Positions 43,151-51,965 of a stretch of DNA of 51,965 nt are shown here, piece after piece. A model generated the notes under the pieces. That model was not told the origin of the DNA, ran no database searches, and saw only the letters and a list, made by a program, of their open reading frames with translations. Position 1 is the stretch's first letter, and the number at the start of each line of letters is the position of its first letter. The position numbers were made by a program, and so were the translations under genes. Origin of the DNA: Chytriomyces cf. hyalinus JEL632 (lineage: Eukaryota > Chytridiomycota > Chytridiomycetes > Chytridiales > Chytriomycetaceae); the NCBI GenBank assembly GCA_025435555.1, contig JAIWWG010000153.1:1-51965 (forward strand), read 5' to 3'.

Positions 43151-44538
43151 TTAATTCAGCAGATTTTCAACACCCCGCACCAATACCTCGATTGTGTCAT
43201 TATCATTTGCATCAGTGCCCTCTCCATCTTCTGCTTTTCTTTCTTTCTTTCGTATTTTCGTTCCATTTGAGGAGCCAGCCCCAATCAACTCCTGCAAATC
43301 GTCGAGACACGCTCTAATAGGCACAAATGCTATATGCGATGAATGCAACAGTTCTATAGCTCTTGTTTCCATCCCTTTCATGAGCGACTGCAGCCGCTTC
43401 AACTCTTTCAATGTTGCCGCATTTTTAACGCCTTCTTCTTTCATGGTCGATGTTGTCGTAAACGATTTCGCACTTTCCGTTGTACTTTGTCGACTTCGTG
43501 CATTGCTTGGGGTATTCGAAGCAGAGTTCCCCCCCGCTCGCACAGCTTCCACAAACGCATTCGTTTCCACGAGCATTCGGCGCAGACTTAGAATTAACCG
43601 GTCAGATTTTCGGCAGATGTTGTCCAGCTGCTTCTGTGTGGCTGTTTTCCCACATGTTTTGCAACGACCAGTGAGTTTCCCAACATTTCCAGATTCACAA
43701 ATCATTTCTGCTGATGATTCATTTTCGGAGGTCCATTGAAACACTGCACATGTGTAATCTTCGTGGAGGGGTCCATGGATGATAGTATTCGAGCCTGCCA
43801 ACAATCCCGTCGTTGGTTGAGGAGCATGACACCACTCGCATTGGCAGTAAAATAGAAAATGCTCTTCAAGATAGCGCTGCCGATCCTATGAACATCGCTG
43901 AAAATCAGTTGGATAATCCGGGACAGGACAAGAAAGAGCGTCACCTCAGCCAGTTCCACATTCGCCACCAAGTCAATGTAAGAAATGGTTACTTCCTCGC
44001 CGCATTGGATATCTCGTTTCGCAGTCAATTGATACATTGGAGACGGGAAGCCTTCAACTTCGTCGACCCGTGCGTTTGGATTGCAAGAATGATTTGCGTT
44101 AGACATTGTGGCGAGGAGCGCAGTTGGGAACGAGTTGCACTGGAGCACAAAGTAAAAGCGCAGGATAAAGTCTCGAGATGGTGGTTGCGGCTGTTTGATG
44201 GCCGCACCTGCTTCCATGTCGGCCACTTTTTCGGCGATTTCGTCAATCTCAGACTGAGGAACCTGCTCCCGTCGCGCCGTTGGAATCATTGAGATTTGAA
44301 TCGGAAACAAGTACTGAAGCACGCTGGATGCATTGATGCTGTTTCTCGCACGAAAGACGAGCGCCGCAGTAGCATTCGTCTCAGAGAAGTGTCCGTGTGG
44401 CCAGGCCTCGAATGCGCTCTCCTCCAAGAGAAGCAGTCCTCTCTCGATGTGTTGAGTCGCTACGAACGCACGGCCTTTGTCGGGAAGCTCTTTGATCTGG
44501 AGAGCATCTTTGTTGATAAACAGTTTCGCTGTCTCCAT
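43151..44538 (-). CDS. SMYD-like SET-domain protein
   Basis: Two exons (44538-43945 and 43885-43151) joined over a 59-nt intron give 442 residues. The SET domain spans roughly residues 15-195: GRAFVATQHIERGLLLLEE, MSNANHSCNPNARVDE (the NHSCxPN signature for the active site and SAM binding) and RDIQCGEEVTISYIDL. Directly after the intron is the Cys-rich post-SET motif (RQRYLEEHFLFYCQCEWC). A further Cys pair (RCKTCGKT) and a helical C-terminal region follow. No MYND finger is inserted, unlike animal SMYD proteins. It is a predicted protein-lysine methyltransferase. The splice restores the post-SET motif; the unspliced frame loses it. Confidence 0.85.
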
Positions 44539-44880
44539 TTTTTGGACCTCACGTAAAAATTTAACTCATCGCATTTCATCGCCTTCCTGCCCATCAAGTA
44601 TCCATCCAGAACTCTCCGTGTCGGGTTTCGAATATCAATTGCATAAGAATACGTTTTCTGCTCTGCGACGCTAGTACCGTACATTCCCCCACCTCTTCAT
44701 GTCCGTTGTACTGTATCTCTTAAATTTTGAAAAAGTCACAGGGGAATTGTCGGAACATGATTTCGTGTTTATGCCAAGCATCGAGGTCAAAACAAAACAA
44801 AAAAAGTACTCACAAAACATGTGGCTTCAGTTCAGTTCCGGTCCATTGACGCAAATCCCTCTTCATCACTGACCTAGTCT
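44539..44880. other. Intergenic, no gene seen
   Basis: This lies upstream of the SET-domain gene. Only short frames without motifs are present. Confidence 0.5.
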
Positions 44881-46470
44881 CATTCTTCAGAGAACGCTCC
44901 CGTTGACCACACGTGCCACAATGTTCAGACCCAACCGCTTCGCAAGCTTCAAGGTCCAAGGCCAGGACTGAACCCCTTTGCCGCCGAGTTTGTGCCGGCA
45001 TCCCCAAGAGGGCTGAATATTTATGCGGAGAAATTCTATCGACGACTCTTTCTTCATTTGAATATCGTTTTTTCCGTGCATTTTTGTTTCCGTCTAGTTC
45101 TCATTTTTATTTTACGGCATACCATTAGACGTCTACAGAATAAGCTCGCAATATACTCTCAAATAATCGCTTGTTTCTGATCGTTGGGTTCGCACGTTCA
45201 TTCCTTCGATTTATCTGAAACCGAGCACGCCTTCTAAGTCAGATCACTGCCAACACATTCCACCATAAATGCGCAGTTTCGACCAAAGGCACGAGTAAGC
45301 TACTGATGGACTTGCGTCGTTTCCCAGTGCGTCTGTAAATCGTGGTTGTGAAATAACAAGTATAACAAATAAAAAAAAAGTCCAGTAGCTTCCCCGCACT
45401 TGACGCACTTGATCCATTATGCTCGGATACGAATCTAAACGCAAAGGTCATCTGGCATTGTGATATTACCAATCAATAACGCGTTCAGGCTCTTGCTTTG
45501 GGACGTTGAAGCGATACACGCTATTTGTTTCGTTTTCGCACCAACGAGGACAAAATCGTTGGTAATTCCATCACTGCACGGCATTGTCAAGATGGAAAAT
45601 TCCTTCATCTCATTGTACTGTTTTCCCACCTGACGTGCAGCGCGTGAGAATGAAAAATTGTATTTGCACACAATGCAACGAACCTTGCCTCTGTCGCCGA
45701 CACAATTCCTCTGCCAACACAAAACTGATGGTATATACGCGAGAGCGGCAGATTTGGTGAAACGGCATCATGGGCTTGAAGTGTCCTTTGGACGGCGTCG
45801 CATCCGGAATCTGCGGGATCGGAACGCGGAGGCAGCGAGCAAACATTTCAGCATCCAACAAAGATCAACTCATCTGATGGCCGCATCCCACATCAAAGAA
45901 CAGAGTGGATTACTCCATTGGCGGCGCGAACCGGAAGAAGGCTCTGATGAACGCGTGACACATCTAAGCACATGATCTGGATGCACTGGTCCAGGTGGAT
46001 AATTATCCAGTTGAATCAGAAGTTGATGCAAGTCGTGACATTCCTCCACCAGTTCCGTTCATGATGCAAGTTCACACACTGAGCACCCCTTCGAATTCGC
46101 GGCTAAGACGGATGTATGACAAGATTCGCGATGACTGAAGTTGCGTTGGCCGGAGGATATGGGGTCCAGGGTTCAGAATTCTTTGTGTCGAAAACAGTCG
46201 CAATACTCGGACGCTGCAGTTTGAATCAGGCGAGTGAGTCCCAGTCGTGTGACCGTCAAAGTCAACATACGATGTCGATGGATATTAGCAGGCCCAATAC
46301 GCACAGATGAGTTGGTAGTACGTGGTCCGGCAGCTGCACTACGGACGCATCAAAGAAACCATCCGGTATCTATGCATCGAGGCAGACAGTCATCGAACAG
46401 AGAATATGCGCAAACGCAGGAGTCGCTGGAGGCGTCACCAAAGAAGGTGAGGATTTTGTGTGCTTGTTTT
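44880..46470 (+). repeat. Diverged segmental duplication, copy A
   Basis: Block by block this matches copy B (47630-49960) in the same order and orientation. Shared blocks are the ACGCTCCC...CCACACGTG...GAACCCCTTTGCCG exon-like piece, CTACTGATGGACTTGCGTCGT, GGCATTGTCA-AGATGGAAAATTC, a CACCTGACGTGC region and the CATCGAGGCAGAC...AATATGCGCAAACG piece. One conserved frame reads GLNPFAAEFVPASPRGLN and then YAEKFY. Frames are interrupted in both copies, so at least one and probably both are decayed. The gene family was not recognised. Confidence 0.6.
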
Positions 46471-46675
46471 TTTTGGGTTTTCGCTGCGAAGGATTCTGGC
46501 CCGTTTTCTAAAATATTTAAACTGTAGGCCACAAACAACTCTCTTTCCACTGACAGACGATTTTATATTACACTGGCACATTTTATTTTCAAACGCTGCT
46601 GAAAACGAGGAGAACTACACCACACCCGGGATTTCAGCAAAAACCCGCTCCTCCGACTTTCAAAAACCGCGCTTA

Positions 46676-47102
46676 TCACAAACCAAGAGCTGCTTGTGTA
46701 AGATCATTACCCAGCGTAATCACTCCGTCTGGAACCGCGATGTTTGACCCGAACGCGTGACTCTGTCCCAAGTTTACTTCAGTAGCGACCAACCCAGCAA
46801 CCGCAACCGTGACAGTACCAAACCACGTGCCAGTTGAGCATTTCGCATACAGCCTCCCAGCCATATTGTATTCGCCGAGTCGATAAAATTTCGAGCAAGT
46901 ATTCGCAAGTTCCTCGTGATAAACGTGACAAGCGACTGGGTAAAAATTGGCTTTGCCTGTACAGTCCCTCAGATATTGCCTGATGCCCCCAGGCAAAGCA
47001 TATGTCTTTCAATTTTTTGAATGCACGAACGGGGAAATATTGGGGAAACGCCGATGATGGCTTGGATGGAGCTGCTGGCGCGCTGTCGGAATCATGGGTC
47101 AT
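46676..47102 (-). CDS. Hypothetical ORFs between duplicate copies
   Basis: Two overlapping frames, 47102-46779 and 46996-46676, together could encode a protein with VRAFKKLKDICFAWG and then, in the other frame, CHVYHEELANTCSKFYRLG and EYNMAGRLYAK, ending in an Ala/Val-rich stretch. A frame change near 46995 would be needed to join them. No family is recognised. The block is unique sequence lying between the two duplicated segments. Confidence 0.3.
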
Positions 47103-47192
47103 GAAATGCGGTGGCTCCGTAGACGTAGCGAATTTAGTAGGAATAGCAGTGTGACCTTGATCGAAATAGTCGTATTGGCTAGAAGTTCGCGA

Positions 47193-47570
47193 TCAGAATC
47201 CGAAATCAAAATTTGCGGAGCCAGCAGGTCTAAACGTGCCGAACGGCCATGACCATTGCGTTGGTGGCACATTTAGAACCATGAGGAAGCACAAACAAAT
47301 CACAGAGGCAGCAGATGATATGGTGGAAATGACGCGATTGGATGGAGAGATAATATCCAGCGACGGAACGATGGAAACTCGCGCACCCACCGTACCAGAC
47401 GAATTGTTCTCCGCGTCAAGAATGCTCGAAGTGTCGATGTTGATAGAGCCGTATACGCCCAGGCACGACTTCCAGTCCAGGAGGAACGTGGCACCGTTCT
47501 GCGAGACTGCCACGCACGAAAAGGACCGGCGCTGAGATCGGCCATTGCTATCATCCACGACAAAATACAA
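47193..47570 (-). CDS. Hypothetical ORF with one hydrophobic segment
   Basis: The 125-codon frame includes SCVAVSQNGATFLLDWKSC, a Ser/Asn-rich stretch and one hydrophobic helix (ISSAASVICLCFLMVL). It has no recognised domain and no clear signal peptide. It may be part of one gene with the frames at 46676-47102 on the same strand, but splice sites were not resolved. Confidence 0.3.
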   Translation of the reverse strand: MYFVVDDSNGRSQRRSFSCVAVSQNGATFLLDWKSCLGVYGSINIDTSSILDAENNSSGTVGARVSIVPSLDIISPSNRVISTISSAASVICLCFLMVLNVPPTQWSWPFGTFRPAGSANFDFGF

Positions 47571-47629
47571 TCAAAACATGTGGTGGAGGGATTATCAAAA
47601 CAAAGGTTTGGGATTTTCATGTTTCGACG

Positions 47630-49960
47630 TTTCGAACTGACAGAACCAAAAAAAAAGTACCTCAAAAGAACATACCATCTAAAGATTAACAGGTATATAC
47701 CGTTCTTGTATCTCCAAACTATGCTGATGCTTTGTAGTCACTGCAAACGCTCTGAATTTTGACCAGCACAGAAATGGTATCGATGAAGATCTTCCGCCAG
47801 GTTACCGCCGCCCGGTGGCTTATCGAGCAGGCCAGGAGTAAGGCAGGTCTGCTTCCACAAGCGAAGCAGTTCCTAATGGCTGAAATGCGTGAGTGTGTGT
47901 TTTGTTCTGTCCAGGCCAGCGATGCAAAGCTTCACCTTGCCTGACCACGTCTCCTTTTTCAGAAAACGCTCCCAGAGTAACCACACGTGTCACAAAGAGC
48001 CTTTATCCGCTGCTGAAGATGTCGAAAGCCAGCCAGTTTGCAAGGGCCAAGACCAGGGATGAATCCCTTTGCCGCAGAGTTCATTTCTGCCTCTCCCAGG
48101 GGGCTCAACCCCTATGCGCAAGAGCTTTACCCGGAGACATGGGGACTTTCCTTCTGAGTACCTGAATTTGCCGCGCATCGTTTTTCCTGTCCTTTTTTTC
48201 ATTTTCTTCCTTCATTACTCTCATCTTTATTTTCTGGCATGGCGGTAGAAGCCAGCAGTAAGTTAATTTATAATTCACAATAAAGCACACAATAAGCATG
48301 TTTTCCAGATATTTTGGGTTCGCATTTTGCTTCGCTTCATTTATCGAACCGCACTTGGTACATGTCACACCAATGAGATCACATAACCAATGCAAACCGC
48401 CGTGAATGCACAGTGCCGAATAAATTATGTATCGTGCTACTGATGGACTTGCGTCGTGCTCCAGTCGGTCGGGAAGAAGTTGTGGCGGGAGAAGTTGTGA
48501 CGGGTATGTGCAATATTGAAAACTGAAGTCACAGCTTCCCAGCACAGATGCACTCAGCGTACTTGATTCAGAAGTCCTTCGATGTGTAGGCGCAAGCAGA
48601 TTATTTTTCAGAATGTGAGATTAACGTACGAAGGCGTTCAGGATCTCGTTTTCCGGTTGTCGAGGCGAGCCTGCTTGTTAAGTCATCTGTTCACCAACAG
48701 GCACAAATTCCTTGGTAATTCAAGCACTTTACGGCATTGTCAGAGATGGAAAATTCTTTGATCCAATTGTACTGTTTTCGCACCTGACGTGCAACGCGTG
48801 AGAGTGAAAAAATTGTTTTTGCACAATGCCACAAACCTTGCCCAACTTGTGCTCTGTCGCAGCACGTTTTCCGTGCGCACACACTGCTGCTGCTGCTGCT
48901 TTATATACGCAAGAGCATTAGATTTCGACAAACGGCTTCTGGAGTTTACAACCTCTGGGATGAGACGTTCTAATCATGAATTTGCGGGATCCGGAGGCAG
49001 CCAGCAATCCTTTCAAAATCCAACTGATCGAATCGGATTTCGGCCTTATCATTGATCAAAGAATTGAATGGAGAAACCCGATAGCAGAGCGAACCGGAAG
49101 AAAGCTCTGAAGAACGCGCTTGGGTTGAGGACACGCGCAGCACTGGTTCGAGATTGATAATTGTCGAGAGGCAGTAAATTGGACGCAAGACCGAAAATAC
49201 CTCCACCAGTTACCGCTGATATCAAGTTGGTTTCGCAAGAGGCTCGAAGCAAGCGATTATTGAAGTCTGCTCTACACTCAACCCGGCCAAAATACCAAAA
49301 ACACAGCATCAGCACACCCAGTCAACACGTTAGGAATGAGTGTGAGATTAATATGCGTCGCTGCATTGTCAATGTGATCTGTGCTTACCCTTTTTTCTCA
49401 CACCTTCAATGAAACAGAAAGCGCACAGTTTCTCACGCAATCCACCCTCCAACCGGAAGCAAGAATTTTTCGTATGCGACGTATATATTCGTTTGGATTT
49501 GGCGGCACTTGTTTTCTGTGGTTCCAGTCCGGCCACTGCAAATTTGCATGTTGAGCCCCTTTGAACTTGAGAATATTCGGGAGGACTGGCGCTGTCTTGG
49601 ATGTCGTATAAACGGTTCAGCGTTTAGGCTTCGTCATGGCGGCAAAGGTTGCAAAGTCAGACACTGTAGCTCGAACCAACTGAGCGAGCACCCGCCGCCA
49701 TGTAACCTTCAAAGGCAATGCACAATTCCGGTAGATGCAAGATGTTCCATTAGGTACGGCAGTGATTCGGTACTGCTTGGCCCGGCAGGTGCACGACGAA
49801 TCATAGACCCCAGCTCACATCCATGCATAGAGGCAGACCGTCATCGAAGAGCGAATATGCGCAAACTCGGGAATGCTGACGCCGTCATCAAAGAAGGTGG
49901 ATTTTTTGTTTGCTTGTTGTTCGGTGTTTTCGCTGAGAAGGATTGCTATTCTTTTTTTTT
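47630..49960 (+). repeat. Diverged segmental duplication, copy B
   Basis: This is the second copy of the 44880-46470 segment, longer at its left end where it also matches 36390-36560. It contains the small exon at 47774 (MVSMKIFRQV), a possible intron (GTGAGTGTGT to TTTTTCAG, about 47889-47962) and a following piece whose conserved frame reads PGMNPFAAEFISASPRGLN and then PYAQELYPETWG. Near the right end another frame gives CIEADRHRRANMRK, also partly readable in copy A. A (CTG)n run lies at about 48885-48900. Frame breaks prevent a confident gene model. Confidence 0.6.
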
Positions 49961-50017
49961 TGTTAATACTTAGAATGCGAACGTCCATCCTCACCGGAGC
50001 ACCGCTCCTACCGAAGA

Positions 50018-50233
50018 ATGCGCGTATATTACACAAGAGCAAGATACGCTGAAACTCGCCTTGCAATATCCCAAATGGTATTGGCAAAAGCCCCCTGTGA
50101 ACTTGTTGCATCGAGATTTGCAACCGTCGGGGTGGTCATCATTGCAGGAGCAGTGATCACACGCTTCATCGTCGAACCCAACTTGAACGTGGCTTCGATA
50201 GTACACGGTACGTGTCGCTCTATCTTCTTTTGA
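50018..50233 (+). CDS. Small ORF with one hydrophobic helix
   Basis: The 71-codon frame includes the segment FATVGVVIIAGAVITRFI, a possible TM helix, after an Ala/Arg-rich stretch. A GTACGT donor-like site near 50209 hints that it is an exon. It follows copy B of the duplication and may belong to the same decayed gene. No family is recognised. Confidence 0.25.
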   Translation: MRVYYTRARYAETRLAISQMVLAKAPCELVASRFATVGVVIIAGAVITRFIVEPNLNVASIVHGTCRSIFF

Positions 50234-50600
50234 GTCCCGCTGCGTTTCACCAACTTTGACCGCACGCCACATAGCCACTGTCAAGTATCGAAGACAAGCC
50301 TCTGCCCGTAGAAAACAACGAGGCGTTCCTATTCAATTGATGGCCAGTCGCTACTGCTGCGTGCACCGGAGTCCGAATGCCATGTTCACACGAGCACTGT
50401 GAAGACGGCGGAAGCATCTCGAAAAGCGTGTTTAGAAACAGAAGTCTCGCTTCTTTTATGCGTTGTCCTTGCTACAGTGCCCTTGTGCCCTTGCGTTTGT
50501 TTCTCTTCACGTTTCTTTTCGGATTAGTACACAGTTTATACACTCGTTCTCATTCAGCAATAAAAGACACTAGAATCAGTATTGAAAAGACTGCATGGAT
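50234..50600. other. Intergenic, no gene seen
   Basis: Only short frames are present. This is presumably the upstream region of the DDX60-like gene. Confidence 0.45.
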
Positions 50601-50843
50601 CGATCATAATGCAGTTTAACCGCAGTCTCTTTTCAAAAGTTCAGACGGGATATCGTGGACTTGTTAACTTGAAAAAAGAGGTGGCCAAGCTCGACTGTTT
50701 TTCCATCGCTTGCACCTCAAAGCAAATTAACACACCGATCCAGTCATTGATTGCTGTTTATGTTGAGCGTTTGAAAAGGGATCCTGGCTGTAACGCAATT
50801 TGTGTGATGCGACACGGAGCAAAAAATTACCAAAAGAAGGAAA

Positions 50844-51965
50844 TGGATTGTGAAGCCATTCTCCAAACGAATGCAGACAGTGCGGCGCGCTGGATCCCGA
50901 GCAGTGAGACAAGATCCCATATACTCACTTCCTCTTGAGCTGATACAAACATCCTACTCCAGTGCGATCTCGGCGTGTCGATCTGGTCGGCGATTTTACC
51001 GGGCCAGAGCTAGTTGTTGTTGATGGAGATGCTGTGATTGAGCTGACGCTGAGACGAGTATGGGCGATGACCAGAGAGACGGGTGCCTTTGTTCATCCGC
51101 TTGTAGCGCTCTATGTTGCCGAACAATTCGTGGCGAGGTTGATCAGCGCTGGTGTCAACCTTGTCCTGTGCTTTTTCGCAGACAGACGCAATTTGGCAGA
51201 CTTGCTGATTGAAGGCGGCTGCGGTGGTTTTGATGTTGGTGGGGAATGCGCGAAATTTACTCGCGCCGTTGTCTTGCACCATTTGAAAGGCGGTGTGAGA
51301 GGGAAAGTGCCAGTCAAGGAGTTTGAGTCCATCACATCGGAAGAATGGTCGTTTTATGTCCTCGCCGCTCGGCCCTACGTTATGCTGACTTCAGACGGAC
51401 TGCATCATAAACTTGTGGCCGTAGCTCAGGCATTTGTCATGAACCACTGCTTGTCTGGAGGCGAAAAGTCCGTTCCTCTCGCTCTGGCTCTTATCTCAGA
51501 CGATATGTTCATTAACCATACCGTGGTGACTTTTGTTTGCTCCCCAAGGGCTCTGTTGGTTGAGTTGGCTGCAGAGGTGTACGATACTCACCAGCGCATG
51601 AATGAGGAAGTCATACGCCACCCAAATGGGAATTTTCAGATTCTTCGTCGCCTGATGCGTTTTCAGATGGAGACCGCATCGCCATTGATATTGTCCGACA
51701 TTTATCAAGTCATGCTAGTTCTGAAACGACGGACGAAAATATTTTCTTCTTTCTCTTGCATGCCTCTTTACTTCCGATTTTGACGCTGAGAGATCGCACT
51801 GATTCTTCAAGCTCAGCGTCAATGAGCGGGAGCTTTAAATGCTTCTTGCGTAACGTCATGAAAATCGGCACAACAATAGTGGAGGGAAGTTCGCAACACA
51901 TGTACAACTGTACGGATATTATCGACCCGATACTTATTGCCTATCTGGTAACACATCAAACTCAA
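50844..51965 (+). CDS. DDX60-like helicase, N-terminal part (partial)
   Basis: Exon 1 ends at 50903 and exon 2 starts at 50963 (59-nt intron, GTGAGAC to CTACTCCAG). The join gives RWIPSMRSRRVDLVGDFTG and then PELVVVDGDAVIE, the conserved start of DDX60-family Ski2-like RNA helicases, followed by FVHPLVALYVAEQF and NLVLCFFADRRNLADLL, resembling their N-terminal PIN-like fold. The helicase core lies beyond the window. The start is uncertain: the same frame is open upstream to an ATG at 50611. Near 51640-51660 the best frame shifts: downstream coding continues as DRIAIDIVRHLSSHAS and FFFLLHASLLPILTLRDR, but no GT-AG intron of the needed phase was found. This indicates a frameshift or a non-standard splice. 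Confidence 0.6.

Noticed and set aside
1-51965. CRISPR array, rRNA genes or an autonomous transposon
   Set aside because: No regularly spaced identical repeats, no recognisable rRNA core sequence, and no transposase or reverse transcriptase motifs were seen on either strand.

Overview
The window is eukaryotic and looks fungal, most likely a chytrid or another early-diverging zoosporic fungus. The pointers are many 50-70 nt GT-AG introns, a Dsc1/Tul1 Golgi E3 ligase, an Mpv17/Sym1 protein, a DDX60-like helicase, a PBZ zinc finger and a large F-box/LRR family. The species cannot be named from the sequence alone. All multi-exon models were built by eye from splice signals, frame continuity and family motifs.

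Region 1 (1-11750) is a minus-strand tandem array of F-box proteins whose C-terminal part is a run of plant-type 'GxIP' leucine-rich repeats. Starts are recognisable near 165, 1788, 2996, 4848, 7136, 9821 and 11750. Nearly all copies carry frameshifts, stops, deletions or insertions. The best preserved is 5231-7136, with one 1-nt frameshift. One copy holds a clean 223-bp internal inversion, and a ~185-bp repeat interrupts two copies. A further degraded copy lies on the plus strand at 16362-17260.

Region 2 (11918-16078) holds three single-pass membrane proteins with Ser/Thr/Pro-rich N-termini. One has a cytoplasmic SH3 domain and another a chromo/Tudor-knot-like motif. Region 3 (17350-19687) has no convincing gene.

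Region 4 (19688-34400) is a dense housekeeping block. It contains an eIF4G-like MIF4G fragment with a frameshift, a bifunctional chorismate mutase-prephenate dehydratase (a bacterial-style fusion carrying five introns), an APN2-type AP endonuclease with PIP box and GRF finger, and GTP cyclohydrolase I. These are followed by a 4-TM RING-H2 ligase divergent from the Dsc1/Tul1-like ligase, an Mpv17-family protein, and two low-complexity proteins of unknown role.

Region 5 (36888-44538) contains two tandem ATP-dependent DNA ligases with SWIM zinc fingers. The shorter one also begins with a canonical PBZ poly(ADP-ribose)-binding finger. The longer one has a Lys/Glu-rich linker built of about eight ~57-residue repeats. 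A SMYD-like SET-domain protein follows. I consider the PBZ-SWIM-ligase architecture the most exciting object here: a candidate PAR-directed nick-sealing system, near an APN2-type repair nuclease.

Region 6 (44600-50600) is dominated by two diverged copies of a ~2-kb segment, with a third partial copy near 36.4 kb and degraded small exons. The right edge (50844-51965) is the 5' part of a DDX60-like helicase gene that runs out of the window.
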